Shown here in pieces: positions 1 through 8,551 of a stretch of 64,000 nucleotides of DNA. Within the stretch, counting starts at the first letter, position 1. Each line of letters opens with the position of its first letter. The position numbers and the translations under genes are program-made. The notes beneath the pieces were generated by a model. The model made no database searches and was not told where the DNA came from. It worked only from the letters and a program-made list of their open reading frames with translations. Source of the DNA: Microbacterium pullorum (GTDB taxonomy: Bacteria; Actinomycetota; Actinomycetes; Actinomycetales; Microbacteriaceae); the NCBI RefSeq assembly GCF_014836535.1, contig NZ_JACSQP010000005.1:300175-364174 (forward strand). The letters run 5' to 3'.

Positions 1-367
1 TCAGGTCGTCGTCGTCGGCGACCAGAAGCCGTTCATCGCGGCGCTCGTCACGCTCGACTCCGAGATGCTGCCCACGTGGCTCGCGAACAACGACATGCCC
101 GCGGATCTCTCACTCAGCGACGCCGCGAAGGACCCGAGGGTGCGTGCCGAGGTGCAGAAGGCGATCGACACCGCGAACGCCGCCGTGTCGCGGGCGGAAT
201 CCATCCGCAAGTTCACGATCCTGAGCACGGAGTGGACCGAGGCCAGCGGTCACCTGACGCCGAAGATGTCGATCAAGCGCAACGTCATCCTCAGCGACTT
301 CGCGGTGCACGTCGACGAGCTGTACTCGGTTCCCGTGACGACGACGAACGTCCCGCTGGGCGGCTGA
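1..367 (+). CDS. AMP-dependent acyl-CoA synthetase/ligase, C-terminal fragment
   Basis: This is the 3' end of a gene that begins outside the window; the frame is open from base 2 to a TGA at 365-367. The visible ~120 residues match the C-terminal subdomain of long-chain acyl-CoA ligases: a VVVVGDQKPFIAALV strand, then a helix-rich stretch and the TPKMSIKR segment that carries the family's conserved C-terminal lysine region. These enzymes activate fatty acids with ATP and CoA in the cytoplasm. The adenylation core cannot be seen, so chain-length preference is unknown. A strong hairpin terminator follows 16 nt after the stop, so this gene ends its transcript. The family call is firm, the substrate open. 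Confidence 0.85.
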   Translation, partial: QVVVVGDQKPFIAALVTLDSEMLPTWLANNDMPADLSLSDAAKDPRVRAEVQKAIDTANAAVSRAESIRKFTILSTEWTEASGHLTPKMSIKRNVILSDFAVHVDELYSVPVTTTNVPLGG

Positions 368-383
368 CCCCTCCCCCGCACGC

Positions 384-415
384 CGAAGGCCCGGAGCTCC
401 CGCTCCGGGCCTTCG
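384..415 (+). terminator. Intrinsic terminator after the acyl-CoA ligase gene
   Basis: A perfect 14-bp inverted repeat (CGAAGGCCCGGAGC and its complement) flanks a 4-nt TCCC loop just downstream of the ligase stop codon. There is no long U tract, as is usual in high-GC actinobacteria. Confidence 0.8.
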
Positions 416-536
416 GTCGTCACGGCCCACCCCACGCACGGTGAGACGAATGCGGACGGACGAGACCGTGGGTGACACCCAGGGTCTCGGCCGTCGGTAT
501 TCGTCTCAGCGCCGCGGGCGGGCGGGGGCGCGGGCG

Positions 537-1028
537 TCAGAACCAGGCGGACTCGCGCACTTCGCGCATCGCGGTGCGACGGTCCTCGGGCGAGAGGCGA
601 TCGAGGAACAGCCGGCCCTCGAGGTGATCGGTCTCGTGCTGCAGCGCCTGCGCGAGCAGGCCGTCACCTTCGAGCACGATCTGGTTGCCGTCCAGGTCCA
701 TGCCGATGACCTTCGCGTGCGGATGCCGGATGGCGTCGTGCCAGAGGCCGGGAACCGACAGGCATCCCTCCCCCATCGGCACCGGGTCACCCGAGACCTC
801 CACCAGCTGCGGGTTGAGGATGTAGCCGACGTCGCCGTCGATGTTGTAGCTGAAGGCGCGCACACCGACACCGATCTGGTTGGCGGCGACGCCGGCGCGA
901 CCGGGCAGCTCCACCGTGTCGAGCAGGTCGCGCACGAGCGCGCGCACCCCGTCGTCGATCTCGACGATGGGGGCACAGACCGACCGCAGCACGGGGTCGC
1001 CGAAGAGGCGGATGTCGCGGACGCTCAT
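537..1028 (-). CDS. def: Peptide deformylase
   Basis: Removes the formyl group from the N-terminal methionine of new proteins, in the cytoplasm. All three family motifs are visible in the 163-residue product: motif 1 GVAANQ (residues 46-51, in place of the usual GxGLAAxQ), motif 2 EGCLS (87-91, metal-binding Cys) and motif 3 HETDH (131-135, two metal His and the catalytic Glu). Length is normal. The ATG shares one base with the stop codon of the upstream MinD-like gene (TGATG), so the two genes are co-transcribed and probably translationally coupled. Actinobacteria often carry more than one def gene; whether this is the housekeeping copy cannot be told from the window. Confidence 0.93.
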   Translation of the reverse strand: MSVRDIRLFGDPVLRSVCAPIVEIDDGVRALVRDLLDTVELPGRAGVAANQIGVGVRAFSYNIDGDVGYILNPQLVEVSGDPVPMGEGCLSVPGLWHDAIRHPHAKVIGMDLDGNQIVLEGDGLLAQALQHETDHLEGRLFLDRLSPEDRRTAMREVRESAWF

Positions 1029-2632
1029 CAGGCCACCGATGCCTGGCTGCGCAGCCGCTCGACGACCATGGCCGCCAGCTCACGCGCCGCCTGACGCGTC
1101 TCGGGCTGGAGCTCACGGAACGAGATCGCACTGCCGGTGGCGATGTGCGGGTCGTACGGCATGCGCACGACGGCGCGCACGCGCGTCTTGAAGTGCGCCT
1201 CGAGTTCCTCCGGGCGCACCAGCGGTGCACCGGGACGACTCGTGTTGAGCACGACGACGGCGTTGTGGGCCTTGTCGGCGTAGCCGTTGGACTCGAGCCA
1301 CGTGAGGGTCTCGGATGCCAGTCGCGCCTCGTCGACGCTGAGACCGGTGACGACGACCAGCTCGTCGGCGAGCTCGAGGGTCGCCCCCATGACGGAGTGC
1401 ACGATGCCGGTGCCGGTGTCGGTGAGGACCACCGAGTAGTAATGCGCGGCGAGCTGCGCGACGTCGCGGTAGTCCTCGTCGCTGAACGCCTCGGACACGT
1501 GCGGATCGGCGTCGGACGCGAGCACGTCCAGGCGGGTCTCGTCGCGCGCGACGATGGCCGACAGGTCGTGGTAGCCGGAGATCTCACCGCGGCGACGCAC
1601 GAGGTCGCGCACGGTCTTGCCGCTGACACGGCCGATGCGCTCGGCGAGCGTGCCGCGGTCGGGGTTCGCGTCGACGGCGATGACGCGATCGTCACGGGCG
1701 TCGGCCAGCGCCATGCCCAGCAGCGTCGTGATCGTCGTCTTTCCGACGCCGCCCTTGCGCGAGAGCACCGGCACGAACTTGGCATTGCCGCTGAGCGGTG
1801 CCGCGATGCGACGGTCCAGCGACTTGCGCTCGCGGGCGCGGCGGTTGTCGCCGAGGTTGATGCGGCGTCCCGTGACCGTGTACACGAAGTGCTGCCATGC
1901 CCCTTCGGGCTCGGGCTTGACGACGTGGTGGGGATCGAGAAGGCGGTCGGCGGTGAGCAGGTCGGCCGTCTCTCGTCCCGACTCGAAGTCGTCCAGGCGG
2001 CGCGGAGCGAGCTCTCCCCCCTGCGTGCGACCGCGCTCGGTCGCGCGAGGGTGCAGATCGGCGACGGCGGGCGCGGTGCGGGCAGGGTCGGTGACGGGAG
2101 CGGTGCGGGCAGGGTCGGTGACGGGAGCGGTGCGCGCCGTGCCGGTGACGGGAGCGGCGGGCGACGCGGGCGTCGGCTCGTCGACCGGATCGCCGGCCCC
2201 GGGCGCGGCGGGCGCGATCTGGTCGTGCGCGGCGGGGACAGCGGCATCGGCCGGCTGCTCGTCGTCGTGGGGCATGTCTGCGACCTCCTCCGCGAACTCC
2301 TCACCGTGAGCCAGTTCGCCGGTGAGGTGGGGCACCTCACCGGTCTCATCATCCACGGTGACGTCCTCGGCGGCCACGACCTCCACGATCCCGGTGGACG
2401 CGGCGAAGCCGAGCGGCACGAAATCCTCGCCGACGACGCCGTCATCGACGGCCTCATCGTGCGCATCGTCATCGTCCTCGGACGCCAACGGAGGCAGGGC
2501 GACGTCGACCTGAGCGGTCGCACCACCGAGGATGCCGATGCCGGTCGTGTCGAGGCTTCCGCCGTCAGCGAGCACGCCGTTTTCGGGCTCGTCGTTGGTC
2601 GGTTCGTTGCGATCGGGCGTCACAGGGTTCAC
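1028..2632 (-). CDS. MinD/ParA-like P-loop ATPase with long disordered N-terminus
   Basis: A 534-residue protein in two parts. Residues 1 to about 250 are acidic and rich in Ala, Pro and Asp with no predicted fold, and include a threefold [13 protein letters not shown] repeat encoded by a 27-bp tandem repeat. Residues ~280-534 form a MinD-like ATPase with a deviant Walker A motif (RKGGVGKTT, ~290-298), a VIAVDANPD switch segment and a [11 protein letters not shown] strand. The layout resembles the ATPases of the EspI/MinD-like group found near type VII secretion systems in actinobacteria, but no secretion gene is nearby. Start is GTG at 2632. It is directly coupled to def. Role unknown; membrane- or pole-linked positioning of a partner is a family-based guess. 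Confidence 0.8.
   Translation of the reverse strand: MNPVTPDRNEPTNDEPENGVLADGGSLDTTGIGILGGATAQVDVALPPLASEDDDDAHDEAVDDGVVGEDFVPLGFAASTGIVEVVAAEDVTVDDETGEVPHLTGELAHGEEFAEEVADMPHDDEQPADAAVPAAHDQIAPAAPGAGDPVDEPTPASPAAPVTGTARTAPVTDPARTAPVTDPARTAPAVADLHPRATERGRTQGGELAPRRLDDFESGRETADLLTADRLLDPHHVVKPEPEGAWQHFVYTVTGRRINLGDNRRARERKSLDRRIAAPLSGNAKFVPVLSRKGGVGKTTITTLLGMALADARDDRVIAVDANPDRGTLAERIGRVSGKTVRDLVRRRGEISGYHDLSAIVARDETRLDVLASDADPHVSEAFSDEDYRDVAQLAAHYYSVVLTDTGTGIVHSVMGATLELADELVVVTGLSVDEARLASETLTWLESNGYADKAHNAVVVLNTSRPGAPLVRPEELEAHFKTRVRAVVRMPYDPHIATGSAISFRELQPETRQAARELAAMVVERLRSQASVA
2076..2156. repeat. 27-bp tandem repeat, three copies, inside the MinD-like gene
   Basis: Units at 2076-2102 and 2103-2129 are identical; 2130-2156 is a diverged third copy. 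The period is a multiple of three, so copy-number change would alter only the length of the disordered N-terminal region. Confidence 0.85.
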
Positions 2633-2672
2633 TCCACCTAGGTTCCGGGCGCCGCGCGCCCATCCCTTCAGG

Positions 2673-5600
2673 CTACTCGGAGGGGCGCACGACGGCCAAA
2701 AGGTCGCCGGCCTCCACCTGCTGCGTGCCCGTCACCGCGAGCCGCTCGACGACGCCGTCCACGGGTGAGGTGATGGCCGCCTCCATCTTCATGGCCTCGA
2801 TCGACGCGACCGGCTGCCCGGCGGTGACGGTGTCGCCCACCCCGATCTTGACGGTCACGACTCCCGAGAACGGGGCCGCCACCTGGCCGGGCTTGGAGGT
2901 GTCGGCCTTCTCCGCCTGACGGTGCGCGACGTCGATCGCACAGTCGCGCACGAACACCGGCCGCAGCTGACCGTTGAGGGTCGTCATGACGGTGCGCATG
3001 CCCTTGTCGTCGGCCTCGCCGATCGCCTCGAGCCCGACATACAGCTGCACGCCCCGCTCGATCTCGACGACGTGCTCGGTGCCTGACGCGAGGCCGTAGA
3101 GGTAGTCGACGGTGTCGAGCACGCTCAGGTCGCCGTAGGTGTCGCGCACCTCCTGGAAAGCGCGCGTGGGGGCGGGGAAGAGCAGATGGTTGAGCGTGCG
3201 ACGGCGGGTCGGGGAATCGGCCTCGAGAGCGGCGGCATCCGCGCCCGACAGGTCTGTCACCCCGACACGCACCTCGCGGCCCTGCAGCACCTTCGTGCGG
3301 AAGGGTTCGGGCCAGCCACCGGGCAGATCGCCCAGCTCGCCCGCCATGAAGCCGACGACCGAATCGGGCACATCGTACTTGTGGGGGTTGGCCTCGAAGT
3401 CGGCGGGGTCGGCCTTGACCGCCGCGAGGTGCAGGGCCAGGTCGCCCACGACCTTCGACGACGGCGTCACCTTGGGCACGCGGCCGAGGATGGCATCCGC
3501 CGCGGCGTACATGTCCTCGATGAGCTCGAAGTCGTCGGCCAGGCCCAGCGCGATCGCCTGCTGACGCAGGTTCGACAGCTGCCCACCGGGGATCTCGTGC
3601 CGGTAGACGCGTCCGGTGGGGCCGGGCAGGCCCGACTCGAACGGACGGTACAGCGCCCGCACCGCCTCCCAGTAGGGCTCCAGGTCCGACACCGCGGAGA
3701 GATCGAGGCCGGTGTCGCGGTCGGTGTGGGCCATTGCCGCCACCAGCGCCGACAGCGACGGCTGGCTCGTGGTGCCCGACATCGGCGCGGCCGCGGCATC
3801 CACGGCGTCCGCCCCGGCGGCGCTGGCCGCCAGCAGGGTCGCCAGCTGCCCGCCCGCGGTGTCGTGCGTGTGCACGTGCACCGGCAGGTCGAACCGATCG
3901 CGCAACGCCGAGACGAGACGCGCGGCGGCGGCGGGGCGCAACAGCCCTGCCATGTCCTTGATGGCGAGGACATGCGCGCCGGCATCGACCATCTGCTCGG
4001 CCAGGCGCAGGTAGTAGTCCAGCGTGTACAGGTCTTCGGCGGGGTTCAGCAGGTCGCCGGTGTAGCACAGCGCCACCTCGGCGACGGCGGTGCCGGTACC
4101 CAGCACCGCGTCGATCGCGGGGCGCATCTGCGACACGTCGTTGAGTGCGTCGAAGATGCGGAAGATGTCAACACCCGATGCCGCGGCCTCGCGCACGAAC
4201 GCATCGGTGACCTGCGTCGGGTAGGGGGTGTAGCCGACGGTGTTGCGCCCGCGCAGCAGCATCTGGATCGCGACGTTGGGAAGCGCCGTGCGGAGGGAAT
4301 CCAGGCGCTCCCACGGGTCCTCGCCGAGGAAGCGCAGCGCGACGTCGTAGGTCGCGCCACCCCACGCCTCGACCGACAGCAGCTGCGGTGTCAGGCGCGC
4401 GACGTACGGGGCGACGGTGACGAGGTCCTTCGTGCGCACGCGGGTGGCCAGCAGCGACTGGTGGGCGTCGCGGAAGGTGGTCTCGGTGACGGCGAGGGCG
4501 GTCTGCTCGCGCAGCGCCCGGGCGAAGCCGACGGGGCCGAGCTGCTGCAGCCGCTGGCGCGAACCGGCCGGCGGCGCGGCGCTGAGGTCGATCTCGGGCA
4601 GCTTCGATGCCGGGTCGACCGTGACCGGGTTGTCGCCGTTCGGGCGGTTGACGGTCGTGTCGGCCAGCCAGCCGAGGATCTTCGAGCCGCGGTCCTTGGA
4701 CTCGCGGCCGCTGGCGAGTTCGGGACGCTCGTCGATGAACGCAGTCGACAGGTCGCCCGCGACGAACGCCGGGTCGTCGAGCACCTTCTGCAGGAACGGG
4801 ATGTTGGTGGAGACGCCGCGGATGCGGAACTCCGCCAGCGCACGGCGGGAGCGCACGACCGCCGCCTCGAAGTCCCGACCGCGGCAGGTGAGCTTGGCGA
4901 GCATCGAGTCGAAATGCGGACTGATCTGCGAGCCCGCAGCCGTCGTGCCGCCGTCGAGGCGGATGCCGGCGCCGCCGGGCGAGCGGTAGGTGGTGATCTT
5001 GCCGGTGTCGGGACGGAACCCCTGCGAGGGGTCCTCCGTGGTGATGCGGCACTGCAGCGCCGCACCGCGCAGGTGGATGTTCTCCTGCTGCAGCCCGAGG
5101 TCCTCGAGGGTCTCCCCCGCGGCGATGCGCATCTGCGACTGCACGAGGTCGACGTCGGTGACCTCCTCGGTGACGGTGTGCTCCACCTGGATGCGCGGGT
5201 TCATCTCGATGAACACGACCTCGCCGGTGCGGGGCCCGGCCGTCTCGAGGAGGAACTCCACCGTGCCGGCGTTCTGGTAGCCGATCGACTCGGCGAAGGC
5301 CACGGCGTACCTGTGCAGCGCGTCACGCAGCTCGTCGTCGAGGTTCGGCGCCGGGGCGATCTCGACCACCTTCTGGTGGCGGCGCTGCACCGAGCAGTCC
5401 CGCTCGAACAGGTGCACGGTGTGCCCCGCCGTGTCGGCGAGGATCTGCACCTCGATGTGGCGCGGGCGCTGCACGGCCTGCTCGAGGAACACGCGGGCGT
5501 CGCCGAACGCGCTGGCGGCTTCGCGCATGGCCTCGGCCAGCGCCGGAGCGAGCTCTTCGGGGCGCTCGACGCGCCGCATGCCGCGCCCGCCGCCGCCGGC

Positions 5601-6080
5601 GACGGCCTTGACGAAGATCGGGAAGCCGATGTCCTCGGCCTGCGCGACGAGGGCATCGACGTCGTCGGATGCCTCGGTGGAGCGCAGCACCGGCACGCCG
5701 GCCGCCTCGGCGTGGTGCTTGGCGGTGACCTTGTTGCCGGCCATCTCGAGCACCTCGGCGGGCGGGCCGATGAACGCGATGCCCGCCGCAGCCGCCTTCG
5801 CCGCGAGCTCGGGGTTCTCCGAGAGGAACCCGTAGCCGGGGTAGATGGCATCGGCCCCGCTCTCGCTGGCGACCCGGATGATCTCGTCGACGTCGAGGTA
5901 CGCACGCACCGGGTGCCCCTCGGTGCCGATGCGGTACGCCTCGTCGGCTTTCAGCCGGTGCAGGGAGTAGCGGTCCTCGTAGGGGAAGACCGCGACCGTC
6001 CGCGCGCCGAGTTCGAATGCGGCGCGGAAAGCCCGAATGGCGATTTCGCCTCGGTTCGCGACCAGGATCTTGCGGAACAT
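2673..6080 (-). CDS. pyc: Pyruvate carboxylase
   Basis: Makes oxaloacetate from pyruvate, bicarbonate and ATP to refill the TCA cycle. The 1135-residue chain has the full single-chain layout: an N-terminal biotin carboxylase beginning KILVANRGEIAIR with the ATP-grasp glycine loop GGGGRGMR near residue 163; a carboxyltransferase domain starting TTFRDAHQSLLATR near 538, with the AIKDMAGLL segment near 707; and a C-terminal biotin carrier domain with the EAMKME biotinylation site near 1097. Length matches the corynebacterial enzyme (about 1140). The frame stays open far upstream to 6875, but the ATG at 6080 is preceded by a GAGGTGAG ribosome site and begins the family's conserved N-terminus. It is divergent from the ParA-like gene. 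Confidence 0.97.
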   Translation of the reverse strand: MFRKILVANRGEIAIRAFRAAFELGARTVAVFPYEDRYSLHRLKADEAYRIGTEGHPVRAYLDVDEIIRVASESGADAIYPGYGFLSENPELAAKAAAAGIAFIGPPAEVLEMAGNKVTAKHHAEAAGVPVLRSTEASDDVDALVAQAEDIGFPIFVKAVAGGGGRGMRRVERPEELAPALAEAMREAASAFGDARVFLEQAVQRPRHIEVQILADTAGHTVHLFERDCSVQRRHQKVVEIAPAPNLDDELRDALHRYAVAFAESIGYQNAGTVEFLLETAGPRTGEVVFIEMNPRIQVEHTVTEEVTDVDLVQSQMRIAAGETLEDLGLQQENIHLRGAALQCRITTEDPSQGFRPDTGKITTYRSPGGAGIRLDGGTTAAGSQISPHFDSMLAKLTCRGRDFEAAVVRSRRALAEFRIRGVSTNIPFLQKVLDDPAFVAGDLSTAFIDERPELASGRESKDRGSKILGWLADTTVNRPNGDNPVTVDPASKLPEIDLSAAPPAGSRQRLQQLGPVGFARALREQTALAVTETTFRDAHQSLLATRVRTKDLVTVAPYVARLTPQLLSVEAWGGATYDVALRFLGEDPWERLDSLRTALPNVAIQMLLRGRNTVGYTPYPTQVTDAFVREAAASGVDIFRIFDALNDVSQMRPAIDAVLGTGTAVAEVALCYTGDLLNPAEDLYTLDYYLRLAEQMVDAGAHVLAIKDMAGLLRPAAAARLVSALRDRFDLPVHVHTHDTAGGQLATLLAASAAGADAVDAAAAPMSGTTSQPSLSALVAAMAHTDRDTGLDLSAVSDLEPYWEAVRALYRPFESGLPGPTGRVYRHEIPGGQLSNLRQQAIALGLADDFELIEDMYAAADAILGRVPKVTPSSKVVGDLALHLAAVKADPADFEANPHKYDVPDSVVGFMAGELGDLPGGWPEPFRTKVLQGREVRVGVTDLSGADAAALEADSPTRRRTLNHLLFPAPTRAFQEVRDTYGDLSVLDTVDYLYGLASGTEHVVEIERGVQLYVGLEAIGEADDKGMRTVMTTLNGQLRPVFVRDCAIDVAHRQAEKADTSKPGQVAAPFSGVVTVKIGVGDTVTAGQPVASIEAMKMEAAITSPVDGVVERLAVTGTQQVEAGDLLAVVRPSE

Positions 6081-6159
6081 GCTCACCTCACGTGGATGAC
6101 CGGGGCGTGCATCTTCGGACGCCGGAAGTGCCTGAGTGTGCTCACAGCCTAGGGGAATG

Positions 6160-6165
6160 TAACGT
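6160..6165 (+). promoter_or_regulatory. Putative -10 box (TAACGT) of the ParA-like gene, leaderless
   Basis: TAACGT ends 8 nt before the GTG start at 6174, so transcription would begin at or next to the start codon. No convincing -35 box is visible. Confidence 0.45.
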
Positions 6166-6173
6166 AGAGCCTT

Positions 6174-6983
6174 GTGCACGTACTCTCCGTCAGCTCGCTC
6201 AAGGGCGGGGTCGGCAAGACAACGGTCACACTGGGGCTCGCATCCGCTGCGTTCGCTCGCGGTGTCCGCACCCTCGTCGTCGATCTCGACCCGCAGTCCG
6301 ATGTGTCGACGGGTATGGACATCCAAGTCGCCGGCAGGCTGAACGTCGCCGACGTCCTCGCCAACCCCAAGGAGAAGGTCGTCCGTCAGGCGATCACCTC
6401 CAGCGGATGGGCCAAGGTGCACCCGGGCACGATCGACGTCATGATCGGCAGCCCGTCGGCCATCAACTTCGACGGTCCTCACCCGAGCGTGCGCGACGTC
6501 TGGAAGCTCGAAGAGGCCCTCGCGACAATCGAGGCGGACTACGACCTCGTGCTCATCGACTGCGCGCCGTCGCTGAACGCCCTCACGCGTACCGCGTGGG
6601 CCGCGTCCGACCGTGTGGTCGTGGTCACCGAGCCCGGACTGTTCTCGGTCGCCGCCGCTGACCGCGCGCTGCGCGCGATCGAGGAGATCCGTCGCGGGCT
6701 GTCGCCGCGGCTGCAGCCGCTCGGGATCGTCGTCAACCGGGTGCGGCCGCAGTCGATCGAGCATCAGTTCCGCATCAAGGAGCTGCGTGACATGTTCGGC
6801 CCGCTCGTGCTGTCGCCCCAGCTGCCCGAGCGCACGTCGCTGCAGCAGGCTCAGGGGGCCGCGAAGCCGCTGCACATCTGGCCCGGCGACTCGGCGCAGG
6901 AACTCGCCGCCGACTTCGACGCGCTGCTCGATCGCGTGATGCGCACCGGTCGCATCCCCGACCCCGCCGAGTCCCGCGCCTGA
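6174..6983 (+). CDS. ParA-family ATPase, orphan (no ParB beside it)
   Basis: A 269-residue protein that is essentially one ParA/Soj domain. Walker A is [10 protein letters not shown] at residues 9-18, followed by the VVDLDPQSDVSTGMD segment and the VLIDCAPSLNALTR Walker B region. ParA ATPases dimerise on ATP, bind DNA non-specifically and move or position a partner. Chromosomal parA normally sits with parB near oriC; here there is no parB, and the neighbours are pyc and the garA-ftsR regulators. An orphan partitioning-like ATPase in this position suggests a role in positioning or cell-cycle control, by inference only. Start GTG at 6174 follows a putative -10 box by 8 nt. A phased repeat array begins 18 nt after its stop. 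Confidence 0.85.
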   Translation: MHVLSVSSLKGGVGKTTVTLGLASAAFARGVRTLVVDLDPQSDVSTGMDIQVAGRLNVADVLANPKEKVVRQAITSSGWAKVHPGTIDVMIGSPSAINFDGPHPSVRDVWKLEEALATIEADYDLVLIDCAPSLNALTRTAWAASDRVVVVTEPGLFSVAAADRALRAIEEIRRGLSPRLQPLGIVVNRVRPQSIEHQFRIKELRDMFGPLVLSPQLPERTSLQQAQGAAKPLHIWPGDSAQELAADFDALLDRVMRTGRIPDPAESRA

Positions 6984-7000
6984 CCCCCGCGAACAGCCCG

Positions 7001-7200
7001 CGAGTGAGCATTCGCCGCGCCGAGTGAGTACTCACGCTACCGAGTGAGTATTCGTCGCGCCGAGTGGATACTCACGAGGGCGCGGCGCACGCGCGGCATC
7101 CGCCCGCTCTGGACGTCGCGGATCGGCGGGTACTCACTCGAGACCACGAATACTCACTCAAGACAGCGAGTACTCACTCGCGAGCACGAATACTCACTCG
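7001..7200. repeat. Phased array of eight CGAGTGAGTA repeats in two inverted arms
   Basis: Four forward copies of a CGAGTGAGTA-type decamer start at 7001, 7021, 7041 and 7061, exactly 20 bp apart. Four reverse-complement copies start at 7131, 7151, 7171 and 7191, again exactly 20 bp apart. The arms flank a 60-bp GC-rich centre. Within each arm the base pair after the decamer alternates (attcg-type, then actc-type). The array fills the space between the convergent parA-like and merR genes. It could fold into a large cruciform, or present eight protein sites with a spacing near two helical turns. Open frames run through it but look like by-products of the repeat. Confidence 0.9.
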
Positions 7201-7203
7201 GGA

Positions 7204-7223
7204 GCCCGCAGCTGCTCGCGGGC
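7204..7223 (-). terminator. Putative terminator hairpin after the garA-ftsR-merR operon
   Basis: GCCCGC at 7204-7209 pairs with GCGGGC at 7218-7223 around an 8-nt loop, directly downstream of the merR stop codon on the minus strand and next to the repeat array. Confidence 0.5.
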
Positions 7224-7227
7224 GGAG

Positions 7228-7773
7228 TCAGGCGGTGCGCTTGGCGCGGTGGGCGGCGAGGTCGTCCTGCGCCTCGGGCGACTGCGCGTCGAAGTCCACC
7301 AGCGTCGACTCGACCTCGCGCAGCACCTTGCCCACGGCGATGCCGAAGACACCCTGACCGCGACTGACGAGATCGATGACCTCGTCGTTCGACGTGCACA
7401 GATACACCGACGCGCCGTCGCTCATGAGCGTCGTGCCTGCCAGATCGCGGATGCCGGCGGCACGCAGCTGGTCGACGGCGGTGCGGATCTGCTGCAGCGA
7501 GATGCCGGTGTCGAGCAGGCGCTTCACGAGCTTGAGCACGAGGATGTCGCGGAAGCCGTACAGGCGCTGCGAACCGGAGCCGGAGGCCCCCCGCACGGTC
7601 GGCTCGACCAGTTCGGTGCGGGCCCAGTAGTCCAGCTGCCGGTACGTGATGCCGGCGGCACGCGCGGCCTGAGCCCCGCGGTAGCCCGCTTCGTCACCCA
7701 TATCGGGGAGCCCGTCGGTGAACAGGAGTTCGGCGGAGAAAGGCTGACCGTCTGCCGGGTCACCAGCGATCAT
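7228..7773 (-). CDS. MerR-family regulator, Rv1830-like
   Basis: A 181-residue DNA-binding regulator. The winged-helix region reads GITYRQLDYWARTELVEPT (residues 41-59) followed by GSGSQRLYGFRDILVLKLV, a close match in memory to the mycobacterial Rv1830 type. The C-terminal half (VYLCTSNDEVIDLVSRGQGVF) is the conserved effector or dimerisation region of that group; there is no metal-binding cysteine pattern of classical MerR. It is the last gene of a garA - ftsR - merR block that is conserved in actinobacteria, but the bifunctional nuclease gene found between the two regulators in mycobacteria is absent. The ATG follows a GAGGAGG ribosome site. A role in growth or cell-division gene control is inferred from the family. 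Confidence 0.85.
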   Translation of the reverse strand: MIAGDPADGQPFSAELLFTDGLPDMGDEAGYRGAQAARAAGITYRQLDYWARTELVEPTVRGASGSGSQRLYGFRDILVLKLVKRLLDTGISLQQIRTAVDQLRAAGIRDLAGTTLMSDGASVYLCTSNDEVIDLVSRGQGVFGIAVGKVLREVESTLVDFDAQSPEAQDDLAAHRAKRTA

Positions 7774-7867
7774 GCTCGCCTCCTCACTGTTCGGGTCGGT
7801 ACTTCAACGCTAGATGAGCAAACGGGCAGCGGCAATGACATCCGCGTCTGCGATTCGGCGTGTCGCG

Positions 7868-8551
7868 CTAGGGGGTGATGCGCTCGAGCGCGGTCAGCAC
7901 GAATGCCGCGCGCAGCTCATCCAGTCGGCGCACGAGTTCGGGCGCCAGTTCACCGGCACGCGCGCGTGCGGTGGCATCGGTGCGTCGCAGCATCGGGGCG
8001 AGCGCCGTCTCCACGAGGGCCACATCGCGCTCGGCGTTCTGTCGCAGCGACCGCACGTGACGAGGCTGGATGCCATGCTCCGCGAGCCCGGCAAGGGCCC
8101 GCAGCAACGCCAGCGACCGCTCGTCGTACGAGTCGGCGCCCGCCATGAGACCCGCAGTGATGGCGTCGCCGAGCAGGTTCGCGTCGGCACCGGCGGCGGC
8201 GATCAGTTCATCGCGGCGGTAGCGGCGCGGGGTGGCCATGATCGACGGCGGCATGAAAGCCCCGACCTCGTGACCGGCATCGCGCTCGTCGAGCACCTCA
8301 CGGATGCGCTGCAGCGGCATGTAGTGGTCGCGCTGCAGCGACAGCGCCAGACGCAGCCGCTCGAGGTCACCGGGCGAGAACTTGCGGTAGCCCGACTCGG
8401 TGCGCGTGGGGGCGACGATGCCCTGCACCTCGAGGAAGCGCAGCTTGCTGCTGGTCAGCGAGGGGAATTCGGGGGCGAGGCGAGCCAGGACCTGACCGAT
8501 GCTGAGATAGCCCGCCGGCGTGGAACGCCCGCGGGGTGCGACCTGCGCCAT
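7868..8551 (-). CDS. ftsR: MerR-family regulator, FtsR/Rv1828-like
   Basis: A 227-residue regulator whose winged-helix part reads SSKLRFLEVQGIVAPTRTESG then YRKFSPGDLERLRLALSLQ and RDHYMPLQRIREVL, the hallmark of the group containing C. glutamicum FtsR (an activator of ftsZ) and M. tuberculosis Rv1828. The C-terminal ~120 residues are helical. The ATG at 8551 shares one base with the upstream FHA gene's stop (TGATG), a coupling that decides this start over a TTG one codon earlier. Gene order FHA - ftsR - merR supports the assignment. FtsR function is known in Corynebacterium; transfer to this organism is inference. Confidence 0.85.
   Translation of the reverse strand: MAQVAPRGRSTPAGYLSIGQVLARLAPEFPSLTSSKLRFLEVQGIVAPTRTESGYRKFSPGDLERLRLALSLQRDHYMPLQRIREVLDERDAGHEVGAFMPPSIMATPRRYRRDELIAAAGADANLLGDAITAGLMAGADSYDERSLALLRALAGLAEHGIQPRHVRSLRQNAERDVALVETALAPMLRRTDATARARAGELAPELVRRLDELRAAFVLTALERITP

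Noticed and set aside
3186..6152. 988-codon open frame on the plus strand
   Set aside because: Fully antisense to pyc, with Arg/Gly/His-rich composition typical of a shadow frame in GC-rich coding DNA and no recognisable domain.
6081..6875. Upstream extension of the pyc frame
   Set aside because: It runs antisense through the ParA-like gene; the conserved pyruvate carboxylase N-terminus and a ribosome site mark 6080 as the start.
7001..7200. parS or CRISPR array
   Set aside because: The repeats are 10 bp in two opposed arms at fixed 20-bp spacing, without the parS 16-mer, and without direct 25-40 bp repeats and unique spacers. No cas gene is present.
7044..7367. Plus-strand frames through the repeat array giving repeated LTRE/EYSL peptides
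   Set aside because: The peptide pattern is a direct product of the 20-bp DNA repeat and the frames continue antisense to merR.
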